A stretch of 64,000 nucleotides of DNA, from contig JAGMUV010000036.1 in the NCBI GenBank assembly GCA_020744425.1, forward strand, positions 248,001-312,000, in the 5' to 3' direction. The position numbers and the translations under genes are program-made. The DNA comes from Dactylonectria macrodidyma (taxonomy: Eukaryota; Ascomycota; Sordariomycetes; Hypocreales; Nectriaceae). Positions 22,646-35,343 of the stretch are shown here, one piece after another. Positions within the stretch are counted from its first letter, which is position 1. The number at the start of each line of letters is the position of its first letter. The notes under the pieces are model-generated. The model ran no database searches. It was not told the origin of the DNA and saw only the letters and a program-made list of their open reading frames with translations.

Positions 22646-24426
22646 CTCTAGATACACTACTATCTGCCCTACTCGTATAATTAATTACCTCAAAATGTAT
22701 TAGAATAAGGGAATAGAACTATTATATAGTAAGTAGCTTTTCTAGCTAGAACTAAATCTCCTATGCAAATCTTAACAGAACGAAAGATCCGTAAAGGAGT
22801 AAAGGTGTATAGAAATGTACTACTTCTAGTACTAATAAAGCATTAAGATCTTATAGAATATCTATTAGGAAACCTCTTCTAAAAGGCTAAAGAAATCCAT
22901 CTTTAAAGTCATAAGGAAATGAGGTTATAGACTGAGATCTGAGCTAAGGACCCTCGAGCATCTAATCAACAGGTCCTAGGCTATATATAAGTATACATCT
23001 ATAAAACAGATAAACACGGTTACTTTCAGAAATATAAGGCCCGGCTAGTGGTTCGAGGAGACTAATAAGCAAAAGGGAAGCTATAAGACATATACACAGC
23101 TACCTTAGCCAGAAGGTCCTTTCGGACCTTAATAGCTATTATAGTAAAGTTTGATCTAGAAATGGTCTAATACAATGTGGTCAATGCATTCATATATGCC
23201 CTAATTAATTAAGATATCTTCATGCAGATGCCTCCTGACTATAAGAAGGCAGGAACTATCCTAAAGCTTAACAAAGCTCTATACAGACTGAGAGTCTCCC
23301 CTTACTATAGCAGAAGGAGCTTTCTAGGACCCTCTTAGAGCTGGGCTACAAACCAGTTCCACACGAGCCTTGCTGCTTTAGAAAAGAAGGAATCCTCTTC
23401 TTCATATATATCGATAATATCATTCTGGCCTATAGGAAAACATAAGAAAACAAAGCTAAGGACCTAATCAGATAACTCTAATTAAGATATAAATTAATAA
23501 GCAGCAACCCCATACAATGGTTCCTTAGAATAGAAGTCATATAGGACTGACCTATGAAGAAGATTTAGCTATCTTAAGCAGCCTATATTAAGAAAATTGC
23601 AAACCTAGCTAATAAAGGAATAGCTATAATACTAATGACTTAGCTAGAGCTACGGCCTGTAATAGGGCTAGTAACTCTAACAGAAATTTAACGATACTAA
23701 CACAAGATCGGATCAATCCTCTATATCGCAGTCAACACCCGACCCGATATAGCCTTTACTATCTCCAGATTGGCCAGATTCCTCACTAATCTAAGTCAAA
23801 TACACTAAGAAGCGGCTGACCGTATTATCCACTACTTCATATACATAAAGAACCTAGCCCTATCCTTCAGAGGGCCCGGCGGTCTTAGCATTACTAGCAA
23901 TGCCTCTTTTACTGATAACACAACTAATCAAAAGAGCTTACAAGCATATAATATCAAGCTATTTAACGGACTGATCGGATAGAGAGCTAATAAATAAGAC
24001 ATAGTCATAACATTAATAATAGAAGCAGAGCTCCTAGCCCTAGTATAAGCAGCTAAGGAATCTCTCTTTATAAGCCAACTGCTTAAGGAGCTAATAGTTC
24101 AACTGGATGACTTAACTATCCAGATTGACTGTAATAACACTCAGACTATTAACCTTATAACGGCTAAGATAGCTACTTTAAAGACTAAGTTACGGCATAT
24201 TAATATCCACAATCACTAGCTCAGACAGGAGGTTTAAAGAGGGAAAATTCAAGTCAAATACGTCAAATCAACAGACATAGTCGCAGATGGCCTAACGAAA
24301 GCACTTCTAGCCGGAAAATGGAACCGCTTTTTACATCAACTTGGATTAGAAGACGTTAGGAAGAGGCTCCAGAAGGACAAAGAAGGGCTTCAGACTCAAT
24401 AAGAAGTCATTGAATCTGAGGGGGTG

Positions 24427-24605
24427 TGTTAGATATATTAGAAGCGAAAGTTACTACCTATTGCCACCTATTGCCATAAGGCTTAGCAATCAGCTTCTAG
24501 CTGATTCTATACAAAAGAGAAAGAGTATATAAAGCTTGCCCTGAAACCTCAAGGCATAGGCGGCAAGGACAGAATACACAATTTTTTACATCCTAATATT
24601 TGACA
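24427..24605 (+). repeat. 3' LTR of the Copia relic
   Basis: TG..CA ends (TGTTAGATAT to TTTGACA), preceded by a G-rich polypurine tract. Reverse-complement match to the solo LTR at 19087-19274; differences are mostly transitions plus one fewer tandem decamer. It contains a TATAAAG motif (about 24517) that could be a TATA box. Confidence 0.85.
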
Positions 24606-24651
24606 TTTATACTAAGGCTAAGAAGGCAGAGCAGAAAGTAACTATTATAAT
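24606..24651 (+). mobile_element. fragment of oldest Gypsy copy: C-terminal gag
   Basis: 24612-24651 matches the end of gag in the intact element (about 43571-43612, encoding AKAKKAGRTITIE) with transitions. It is left between the Copia 3' LTR and the 5' LTR of Gypsy copy 2, which identifies the target of both insertions. Confidence 0.6.
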
Positions 24652-24844
24652 TGTGACGGGAGCGTCTGGAGTGCTGGACCCAGGGTGGGGTCGATACGTA
24701 ACTAGGACGCACGGGGCAGGCCACAGGGACTATCAACGCATGTACGCATCTACGCGCCTGCCCGCTTTCTCTTTCCTCTTCATCATAGTATTCTCGCAAT
24801 ACAGTGGCATTACCTCTTGAGTTAATCTCATCTAGCCCGTGATA
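24652..24844 (+). repeat. 5' LTR of Gypsy copy 2
   Basis: 193 bp, TGTGACGGG to CCCGTGATA (final CA altered to TA). Differs from the intact LTR by a handful of transitions, among them GCGTGTACGCG changed to GCATGTACGCA. Confidence 0.9.
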
Positions 24845-25009
24845 TTATACTACGATCTTTTATTCTTTCTACCTACATCTTAATTAACTCTAACGCGCGT
24901 CAGTACGAGGTTAATCGTTACGTCGGATCTGACTATAGATCCGCCTACCTATAGTAAGATGTAAGTACGAATAGCAAACCACCGTTAACTAGAACTAATC
25001 AGCAGTCAA

Positions 25010-26505
25010 CATGACCAGGAGCTCTGAGTTAGGCGCGTAGAGCGCTAATAAAGAGGGCATCGATAAGGCACGCCAAGAGAGCGCCTTTTATCAGCAGGTC
25101 TAGCAGTACCTCGCTGAGTCCATAGACGAGGACAGCGAAGGGACTACTAATACAGAAGACGACGAAGGGATATCTATCAGACCTTTCGCACGACTCGCAG
25201 CAGATTCTATCGAAGAAGATTTGAACGCTCGAACCTGCGAGATCACGGACAACGGCCGATTCACAGTCTACGTAAAAGACTAGGACAGGAGATTCAGGAA
25301 CCTCCCGATCGATACTAATAATATCGAATCGATAGTCTAGAAATACCCTGAGGTACAAGCCTTAATAATTCGCAATTCTGCCGAGCAATTAGCAATCAGA
25401 AGGCAGCGAGACGAGCTTATCGAGCTGCATAATAAGCATGTCAAGATAACCGAGCGACTCATTAAAGAGCATAATGAGGCAATTAAGGCCGAAGCGATGG
25501 CCCACGCCGAGGTAGCACGGATCAATAAGGAACTAGCACGATTAAAAGCAGCACAGCATACTGCCCCTCTCCGCGAAGACACGCCTCTCGGGAGCGAGAC
25601 AACGGCCGAGACCAAGCTGCGCCGGAAGCGGGAGAGTGACCCACCCGAGCTCGATGATAGCAAGGAACCGGACTTCGAAGACTAGCTCATCAAAGCCAGA
25701 CGCAAGCTACGACACGACGGCCCACAAGACTACCCTGAAGAGGAGGATAAGGTATATTATATTTTCGGTCGTTGTAAGGGTATCGCGGCTGCCTATTTAC
25801 GCCCCCGCATGCCCGAGAACGCAGAGGAAGATGCCTTCGAGACCGCTGAAGATATCTTCCAAGCCCTGACGACCCTCTTCTGGAATAAGAATAAGAAGAT
25901 CAAGGCGCGAGAGGAGTTCAAGGCCTTGAGATACTATACTAATGGTAGCTAGCGTAGCTTCTACATCAAGTTCTTAGCTATAGTGAATGACGCTAAGATC
26001 CCCCAAAAGGGATTAGAAGGAAGAGCTCTATAACAAAATGCTAGTAGAGATAAAACGTACTATAACCACGTAGCGCTTTGCTGAAGAAGTAAGCTTTAAT
26101 ACCTTTGCAATAGCGCTTAGTGACATTGCAGTAGTAGAAGAGGCCTATGCGAAGACCTTAACGAAGAAAGATAGTAAGAAGACTAGCAAGTTACAGACCA
26201 GCAAGAGCGATAGTGCTACTACTAGGAAGAAGGACACTAAGAAGTCAGCAACTTCAATACCTAAGTACTCAAAGACTAAGATTGACAGCAAATGGACTTT
26301 TAAGGACCCAGAGGTCCGTAAGCTAGCTGAAGAAGGGAAGTGCTTTAAGTGCAAGAAAGTCGGCCATACCCACTAGGAGTGTCCAGAGGGGGGCGAAGTG
26401 AACGAAGTTCGTACTAAGGCTAAGAAAGCAGGGAGGACGATTACTATTACGATCCCTAATGAATCAGATGAGTCATCCTCCAAGTCAGAAAAAGACGAGT
26501 CCTAA
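25010..26505 (+). pseudogene. gag of Gypsy copy 2, broken
   Basis: Aligns along its full length to the intact gag at 42171-43664. Stops replace tryptophan and glutamine codons (for example TAG at about 25283 and 25335), and a frame disturbance occurs near 26000 (CCCCAAAAGGG against CCCCAAAAGG). The zinc-knuckle region is still legible at about 26340-26390 except that the Gln after its His is a stop. Mutation density is low in the first half. Confidence 0.85.
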
Positions 26506-26530
26506 GGGAAGTCTTCTCTCTAAGACCTGA

Positions 26531-29500
26531 ATTACAGTTACTGATCTTTAACGAGAGCTCGATTAATATAGATGAACTACTTAGTAAAGAGAAGCTCTAC
26601 TATCCCTATATAATAGTAAGTTCAGGGTTAGTAATTAAAGTTAAAGGTCTATATAATACCGGAGCGGATAGTTATGTCTTTATAAATAAGGATCTAGCCC
26701 TAAGGATACACTAATAACTGCAGAGCCATCGAATCCTAATCCCAGGGCGGGGACTTACTGTCAAGGGATATAAGGGCGGATGACAACGGATTACCCACAT
26801 TACGATAGTAACGCTAGATATAAATAGCAGATAATAGCTAAATTATCTGATATTAGAACTCGGGATGCATCAGGACCTAATTATTAGGAGGAAGTGGTTT
26901 AAGAAGCATGACGTAGAAATCTCTGCCAAACATCGCTGCTTACAATAGCCTGACGACAGGCCTAAGGATTACCCTAGTAGTGATATTATAATACCGATGT
27001 CTTCATTAAAAGGCCCTCGCCGTTCAAGGCCAGCGGACCAGGCTGATATAGAATGACGCAACTAACTGAGCGCAGAACGAAAGAAGGCCCGCGAGGATCG
27101 GATCCTTAGGAGGGGAGATCGTCCGCTAAGGAGGCAATGGTCGGATGACGCTAAAGAGAATATGGCTAAGATGGACAGAGCATTGAGGGATATGGCGCCC
27201 TCTCTCCTAATAAAGGACTTCAATACTGAGCTAGTGATAATCCAAGCCGACCTGCTATAGCGACCAATGATTAATACTAAGGGAATCATAATCGAAATCA
27301 GTATCGTTAGTGCTAGCAGGTAGCAGGAGAGGGTGGTCAAGCAGGAGGACACTGAATGGATTAGTAAAGTCACCCTCCAGGAGATCGATAAGATTATCGA
27401 AGAATGACTAGAACGGAGAGAAGCCGGAAGGGAGAACCTTCGTAAAGATATGCCTGAATTAAGGGAGAAAGTAGAGTCAAAGTTGCCTTAACAGCACTTA
27501 CACTTACGATATGCCTTCTCTAAGGCTGAGTCTAATGCCTTACTACCCTACCGGCCAGGCGTTAATATGAAGCTAGAATTAAAATAGCTAATCCCTAATA
27601 GTTAGAAGGTCCTACTAATATATAAGTTAAGCCTCGAATAGCTAGAGGTAATGAAGAACTATATTGAGGAGTACTTACAGAAAGGATTTATCATACTAGT
27701 AGGTAATGCGCTATATGCATTACTAGTCCTATTTATAAAAAAGAAGAATAGTGGATAGCGCTTCTATATAGACTATAAGAAGCTTAATGAGTTAATAGCA
27801 AAGGAACATTATACACTACCCCTAATAAAAGAAACCCAGTTAAGGCTAGTAAAGGCAAAAGTATTTATAAAACTCGACATCTAATAGGCCTTCTATTAGA
27901 TGCAGATATCCCCAGAATCCGAGGATCTTACAGCCTTTAAGACTCAGTATAGTACTTATAAGTATAAAGTAATACCATTTAATCTAACTAACAGCCCTTC
28001 GCACTTCTAAGCTTATATTAACCACATCTTAATAGATCTCCTAGACATCTACTACATAGTATATATTAACAATATTCTCATTTACTTAGAAAATATTAAG
28101 GACTATAAAGCGCATATTAATATAGTCTTAGAATGACTGATTGCAGTAGGGTTATAGGCAGACATCAATAAGTCAGAATTCTATATTATAGAGACGGAGT
28201 TCCTAGGCTTTATAATTACGATAAACGGGATCCGGATAGACCCGAAAAAGATGAAGGCCATTATAGACTAGGAAGAACTAATAAACGTACGGAGAGTACA
28301 GGCCTTCCTTAGGTTTTATAACTTCTACCGAAAGTTCGTCGAGTTTTACAGTCAGATAGCGCGACCGCTTACACTATTGACGAAGAAGGGGATCCTATGG
28401 AGGTGGACTGAAGAGGAGACGACTGCGATGAAGGCTATGAAGTTGGCGATTTCGTCGGCCCCGTGCCGGGCCTGGTACGACCCTCTCTGCGATACGATCG
28501 TCAAGACCGACGCGTCAGGAGGTGTGGTGGCTGCAGTACTAACCCAGAAGGGCGATGGTTGGACGATGAACGAAGGTGTGGTTTGCCAGAACCAGCGCAT
28601 TTTTATTCCGGACGAAGGTGTTCTCCGAACGCTGGTCATTAAGGAGAACCACTGTAAGCTCAATATAGCCCACTCAGGACGCAACAAAACCGTCAGATTA
28701 GTTACCGAGAGGTTCTAGTAGCCGGGCTTATCAGCTGATGTCGATCGGTTCTAGGCAAATTGTAAGCCGTATGGAAGAGCTTACGCTAATAGAGATAAGA
28801 CCTCCGGATTGCTACACCCATTAGAAGTCCTATACCGGATATAGCAGCATGTAATAACAGACTTCCATTACATGCCTAAGGATAAGAATGGATATGACTA
28901 TATATAGGTAGTTATTAATCAGCTTAGTAAGATCGCTTTTTCTATACCTTACTACTAGACAGTAATAGTAAAGGATATAGTATATATATACTACTACTAC
29001 GTCTACTGTATTTTTAGAGTACTAGAGACAGTAACGTCAGACTGAGGACTATAGTTTATTACTGCCTTTATGGATGAGCTATATAAGCTTATTAGAGTAA
29101 AGCAGAAACTAAGCATAGCAGAGCACCCCCAGACAGACAGGAATACTAAGATCTACAACCAGTACTTAAACTACTAACTACGACCGTTTATTAACCATTA
29201 CTAAAACGACTAGAGTGAACTACTACTATCAATAGACTATACGCAGATAAATCTCTACTACGAGTCACTAGGTATAGAACCAGTAAGACTATTACTTAGC
29301 CACTTACCCTGTCACGGGCCAGATGAGATCAACTCAAGAGGTAATGCCACTGTATTGCGAGAATACTACGATGAAGAGGAAAGAGAAAGCGGGCAGGCGC
29401 GTGGACGCGTAGACGCGTTGATAGTCCCTGTGGCCTGCCCCGTGCGTCCTAGTTACGTATCGACCCCACCCTGGGTCCAGCACTCCAGACGCTCCCGTCA

Positions 29501-29969
29501 CATACCCTAATCCTAACTTAACTAAGATAAGAGAACCGACCTTAAGGGCTGTAAAACAAAAGCTGAATGTTTATTAAGGGAGGATGCTTAGTAATATGCT
29601 AAGCAGATTGTAGACTCTATTAAAGTTACTAGGCAGAATTTCTACTAGGCGTAGGAACGGTAGATCCGCTAAGCTAATAAGAAGCGCTAGGAACTGGATT
29701 TTACAGTTAGGGACAAAGTCTGGGTCGATATACGCAGACTTATGAGTATAAGACCTAGCCAGGCGTTAGACTAGAGGAAGAGAGGGCTATGGACTATTAT
29801 AGAATAAGTCAGACATTCATACTGCCTAGACTTACCCTCCTTATAGCATATAAACCTAACTCTATACGCAGATCGGTTATAGTATTATCCTAATAATCCT
29901 ATACTAGGGCAGGATAAGGACCCACCACTACCTAAAGTTATTAATAGTACTAAAGAGTACGAAGTTTAT
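26531..29969 (+). pseudogene. pol of Gypsy copy 2, broken, RNase H region deleted
   Basis: Protease (GADS region about 26660), RT and integrase regions align to the intact pol with many stops. The RT catalytic motif reads YINN (about 28060) instead of YIDD. 28,200-28,720 is nearly identical to the intact copy while the flanking segments are heavily mutated. About 610 bp are missing at 28547, between VLTQK and DGWTMNE, and the junction lies at a short AGAAG repeat. The 3' part (chromodomain) is separated by the Helitron and continues at 39046-39350. Confidence 0.88.
29310..29502 (-). mobile_element. solo Gypsy LTR, minus orientation, TSD TACCC
   Basis: Full 193-bp LTR with intact TGTCACGGG and CCCGTCACA ends, flanked by TACCC (29305-29309 and 29503-29507). 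It is inserted in the integrase region of copy 2. It is almost identical to the LTRs of the intact element at 41809 and lacks the RIP changes of its surroundings, so it is a recent insertion followed by LTR recombination. Confidence 0.93.
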
Positions 29970-30142
29970 TCAGCCGAAGGCTGACTCTACACCAGTTCTT
30001 AAGTTTTCCGAATATAAGGGTTTGGTGCAAGATTGGCCAAAAGTTTCTGATTGGTCCAGAATTTTGTATTGGCGGCCGCAAAACGTGCAACAACTGGACG
30101 ATGGCCTCAAAAAAGTGGGACCATACCTTGGCAGCTGGCATT

Positions 30143-30204
30143 ACCCCCGGTTTGTTTACATTGGATTTCGTACACCCCCGGTTTGTTTACTTTGGATTTC
30201 GCAT
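30143..30204 (+). repeat. two tandem copies of a 31-bp unit near the Helitron 5' end
   Basis: The unit starts ACCCCCGGTTTGTTTAC and is followed by TTGGATTTCG. The two copies (30143-30173 and 30174-30204) differ at three positions. They lie just upstream of the putative start codon at 30238 and may form part of the promoter of the Rep gene. Confidence 0.75.
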
Positions 30205-33200
30205 ATAATGCTGCTTGATGTCTTGCTTCGTTAAGCAATGAGTCCTAAGCCTACTCCTCAACGGCTACAAGATGACATAATTCCCATCGTCTGTGCCCGC
30301 TGTGGTGAGGAGAAACCGGCTGGTGACTTCATTAGTAAAAGGAAATCTGCGGGTAACACTAAGAATTGCCTGGAGTGCCGTAATCAGTGCAATTCTCATA
30401 TCAGCTGTCTCTCCACTCCGTAAGGCTTTCAATGCTAACTAAATGAAGAATTCCAGATCCAGAGGCGCGATTCTGACAATGAGGAGCCTCGCTGTCCTTC
30501 CTTCCTCAGTTGAAAGGCCAGCCCCGAAGAGAACCGACACAGATGCTGGCCTTTCGCCTCCGAACGAGAGATCCGGAACACAGCCTACTTCACCGGAGAG
30601 ACTACGACAACTTCATACGGCGAGGAGGTTATTTGAAGAGCCAATTAGCCAGCCGCAGGTAGTGCTGGGGACGCCAATCCCACCAACCCAACAAAGCTTG
30701 CGCAACTTCCGGACTCTTACTCCCTCACCGCCTGTACAGCCAATAACTGATCAAATCGCCTCACATTCTGATCCATCTCCTGTCCTAAGCAGTACAACTA
30801 ATACTGAGTACTCTTACTTAGCTTCTAGGTTCCATAAGGGCAGGAAGGACTCACAAGATAATGCTTCTAAGGCCGAGGCGAAGGCAAAGCAGGTAGCTAT
30901 ACAGCGCGACCATCGTTCACAGCGCCGTACAGGGGAGACTGTCTCCCTGACTCCCTCGATATCTCAACTAGGCGTCTTTGCAGTTTCTCATGAGCCTGGA
31001 GAAGGTATCCCTAGCCGTGATCGTCATCATTGTGCAGGCTAACCACCGTATTAGCCGACGGTCATGGCGCCTGTCCAGAACGGGACGGGATAAATATGGG
31101 TGACATAGGAGAATTCTCTGAATCCGATATTAACGCCGATGACTACTTCAATTTGCTTCTCTCGCCTGCTCGGCCACGGAGGTATCTCGAGCAATTGGGG
31201 GTAGAGTGCGATTCCGAACCAGGGGACAAAGACGAGAACGACGAGAACGACGATGACACGGTGGGCAAAAGCCCTCTTCGCCGTCTCTCGAGGCAGCCTT
31301 CCGCACAGCCGTCTCGTGGTCGTCGTGGTCGTCGTGGCCCTGCCCCTAGTACGGGAGGGCGGCCGAGAAAATCTCAGACGCAAGCTCAACCTCCACGGCC
31401 GCCGCGACGGTATCGGAGTCCAGTGATGATTTCACCTGAACAATCGGCAGTATTCCACGCGCAAGATCCAGTATGGAATGAGGACCTCAACGCTTACGCC
31501 TTAACTGACCGCAATAAGGCCATCCTTCGCGAGTTCTGGACCACGCTTGACAATGACCAGATGCAATACTGCAGTATATGCCAAGAGCGCTGGTTCCAGA
31601 TGAGGATAGACTCGGAGGGCATTTGTGCGCGTTACTGTTAAAAGGATGAGGAGCGTCGCTCTGACGAGCCGTACTTTTTCTCTACGGATAACCAGCTCGA
31701 TTTTAGCCCTATACCGACTGAATTGCCCCAGCTCACACCTATCGAAGAGTCCTTGATTGCCCGTGTTCACGTCCACGTGAACATTATGCTTGTGCGAGGC
31801 CAGCAGTACAAATATCGGGGGCACGTAGTTCACTTTCTCCGTGAGGTTGGTTTGGTGTACCACCAGCTCCCGCTTTTGCCTCATGAGTTAAACACTGTGC
31901 TACTCCGACCTGCGAATACGTCGTCCCACGCAATGCTTAGCCGACAGTTTACCCGCCAGTTCCGTGTACGCCGCCAGCCGGTTACCATATGGCTTAACTA
32001 CCTCCAGCGCCATCATCCTGGCTATCGATGCATCGTCATCGACGAAGAGCGGCTAAGTCAATTGCCTCAGGACGGCAATGTTCTGGATACTATCCCTCGA
32101 AGTCAGGTGGATGCTACAGACGTTGGACCCGAGGATGATCAGGAGGCAGAACCAGACCTCGAGGACGAGGTTGCAGTGCCAGATCTTTTGGCCAAAGATA
32201 CGGAGCTCGATGCTCTCCGGACCATTCTCGCCGAAGGACCGGAAGATGGCCGGAGGCTTCCTCTAAGATCCCAGACTCAAGTGCAACACGAGCTAGAGCT
32301 CCCGAACATACGCCATACGCCGATCAATGAGTTCAACCGGTCGCACGCCCTGCTCTCCTTAGCCTTTCCCTGCCTCTTTCCAGACGGTAGAGCGGACTTT
32401 ATTGAACCTCGGTTACGCTCCATTGATTACAGGGATTACATCGAGCACGCGATGCGCTAGCATGACGGGCGATTTGCACGCCACCCGACCTTCCGCTTCA
32501 TCGCCTTTAACACACTAATGCAGTCACAGGCACGTTCACGGTCTAGATTCTTCGTAAAGCAACATAATAGGAAGCATCAGCCACTCACGCAAGAGCAACT
32601 CATTCAGGCGCTCGAACACAGCGAGGACCCCGAGGCGCAGGCGCTAATCAACTCGATCACAAGGCATGCGGTTTCTATTCGCAGTACGCGTCCATTCTAG
32701 AACAAAAAGAGGCAGGACCTCGAGGCCTATGCCTATAACCTTGGTTATCCTAGTGCATTCATCACATTTAGCCCAGCAGATTTACACTAGCAGAGTCTCT
32801 ACCAGCATATGCCCCAGTATGACGACTGGCTAGCCGCCACCGAGCCAGAGAGGATGGCTCTATCGCGCCGCCTATTACGGCAGAACCCTCACATTACTGC
32901 TTTCCACTTCTACCGCCGATACACACTCTTCCGGGATATTGTACTAAGTAAGAAGTTCAGCATCACAGATTACTAGGATCGGTACGAATGGCAAGGCCGT
33001 GGTAATCCACACAACCACGGCCTGTACTAGATGGATAATTGCCTCAGAACCGACATGGAGGAGGAAGCCGCTCGTGATGTATTTGCACGCACGTAGGGAT
33101 TCTATGTCACTGCCATTAACCCTGAGCCGAGTAGGACTATGCCTCAGGGTAAGGGAAATCCCCTGAGCGTAGATCCCCTGAGCATAGAGATGACATTCCT

Positions 33201-35343
33201 ACAGCTCTCACAAATCGTCAACCGTTGCCAGCACCACAAGTGCAATACCACGTACTGCTTGCGCGTGAGGAAGAGAACCGGTGATCTGGCGAGGGACATG
33301 GAAGGTACCGCTGCGGATATCGAGGCCGCTAACGCGGCCAATCCAGAAAAGGAGTGTCGCTTTGACTTCCCTCGTGCCTTGCGGGAGCTGGCCGCAGTGA
33401 TCAGGAAGGAAGGCAGGTCGTACTACGTCTTTAAGGCGGCCCGGAATGACAGCCTCATAAACAACTTCAATCCTACGATTATCCTAGGCTGGCTAGCCAA
33501 CATCGACATATCTCCTTACACCAGCTTACAGGCGGTTATTACGTACGCTGCAAAGTATTACAGTAAATCTGAGAAGAAGACCGAGTCTTTCGCCAGGCTT
33601 GCAGACCAGGTCTTGCCTCACACATCGCACGTTCAGCCCCTGTTATCCTTCTCCTCTCGCCTGATGAACAAGCTGATTGCCGAGAGAGATTACTTAGCGC
33701 AGGAGATTTCTCATCTGCTGCTTAACATTCCGCTGCAAGAAGGCACCCATATAGTTGTCACTATGGACTGCCGTCCATTGGAGCGATAGGCGCGTTCGTA
33801 TCGTGTGGATGGAGATGTTAACGAGGCTATCAGCAGCTATAGGAAATATCTAGAGAGAAAGGACCAGCATGAGGATATAACGTATCTCGAATACCTGGAG
33901 TCATACAATCTCAACACGTGGAGGAGACTCACTACTCAAGCGAAGAAGAGAGTCCTGTCTTACTTCCCTCGATACAAGTCTATAAGGGCCTCTTCTCAGT
34001 TTAACGACTTCTGCCGTATTAAATTGATGATAGTTCATCCACATCGCTCTCCAGAAGAGTTGCTCGTTGTGGGTAGGCAGCGGTTCGATTCCTTCATAGC
34101 TGCATACATGCACTGCAGACAGCACCACGATACCCATACGGACGATCATTATGGGGAGCCAGATACAGACGAATTGACAGCAGAGGAGGATGAATTTGAG
34201 CTTAAGATCCATGAGGAGCCCATCGCGGAGGAGGACTGGCATGAACTCGCCCGCATGCTACCTGACCGCCCGCTAGAGGAAGAGGACATCGACATCCTCG
34301 GCCGCCAAGATATTGACATTAATTACGATTAGACCCCTCATGTTGGGCGGTATACTGATGATAGCATTCTCAACGGCGACTACTAGAAGCAACGCAAAGC
34401 GGAAAACACCCTTAACCTTAACGTAGATGATCAGCCATTAGAGGCTCGCGATTCCCTAAATCCAGAGCAGCGCCTGGTGTACGACACAGTGATGGGCCAC
34501 TTCCTAACCCAGGATCCCTCCCAGTTATTACTCCATGTGGATAGCGGAGGCGGCACTGGGAAGTCATACCTTATTAACCTACTCTCGGCGCACCTTCAAG
34601 CCGCGACACGGGGGAGGGGGGCACCTGTTTAGCGTGCCGCGCCCACGGGCGTCGCAGGAAATCAGATTTCGGACACTACCTTGCATTCCCTGTTACACCT
34701 GCCAATTAACAAGGACTTCAAGCCTCTCTCAGCTATTAATAAGGCTCAGCTCCAGAAGAAGCTTAAAGATATCAAGTATCTGATCATTGACGAGAAGAGC
34801 ATGCTAGGACTGCGTCAGCTATCTTAGATCGATGACCGTCTCCGAGAGGCGTTCCCGAATAAGAACGAAGAGTTCTTTAGCGGCTTGAACATCCTATTAG
34901 TTAGTGACTTTTTTCAGCTTCCCCCTATGCTACAGAAGCCGCTTTATTACAATAAAGAGGTTCAGAGAGTAAAGATCAAAGGCAGAAATGCATATAGGCG
35001 ATTCGATAAATCGGTCTTTTTAAAAGTAGTCCAGCAGCAGCGTGGCGACGATCAGGGGGCATTCCGCCTAGCTCTCGGAGAATTACAGCTGCTTCAACTA
35101 TCTGTGGAGTCCTGGAAGCTCCTTTCTAGCCGCATACAGGCAAAACTAGACAATCAAGAGGTCGCAAGGTTTATCAACGCCTTACGAGTATACGCCACTA
35201 AAGATAGGGTGAACGAATATAACCACTATCACCTCGACCGCCTCAGCCGGCCAGTCATCCAAGTCATGGCTAAGAACGTCAGCCCTGGCGCGGCTGCTGC
35301 GCCTAATGATAAGGCAGGCAACCTTACGAAGCAGATCCCTATA

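Larger units (their letters stand above)
20380..24402 (+). pseudogene. Copia pol: protease, integrase, reverse transcriptase, RNase H, with many stops
   Basis: Reading through stops gives the Ty1/Copia order. A degraded protease stretch (ILD at about 20377) comes first. The GAG-pre-integrase motif follows (HNRLGHPGPQAFEHLIS, about 20820-20860), then the integrase core (TIDFYDYKEG near 20985). RT has KARLVVRGD (about 23040-23065), DIFMQMPPDYKKAG (about 23215-23250) and YIDNI in place of YVDDI (about 23408). RNase H has [15 protein letters not shown] (about 23735-23780) and STDIVADGLTKAL (about 24270-24305). Stops are almost all TAA/TAG where CAA, CAG or TGG is expected. Translation is interrupted by the solo LTRs at 21256 and 22099. 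Confidence 0.85.
20216..24605 (+). mobile_element. Ty1/Copia retrotransposon relic, 5' truncated, with 3' LTR
   Basis: An internal pol region (protease to RNase H) is followed by a polypurine tract (GAGGGGG at 24418-24424) and a 3' LTR at 24427-24605. No 5' LTR or gag precedes it; Copia-like sequence begins directly after the Gypsy gag relic at about 20216. Two solo LTRs of other families interrupt it (21256-21398 and 22099-22645). The element is inactive because of many RIP-type stop codons. Confidence 0.85.

Noticed and set aside
28352..28687. minus-strand 111-codon ORF opposite Gypsy pol
   Set aside because: Mirror of the plus-strand RT/RNase H coding region; a similar minus-strand ORF appears at 45505-45750 opposite the intact pol.
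30022..30234. 70-codon plus-strand ORF (and the overlapping 63-codon minus-strand ORF) at the left end of the Helitron
   Set aside because: They lie in the terminal non-coding part and cover the 31-bp tandem repeats; no motif, and they overlap each other on opposite strands.
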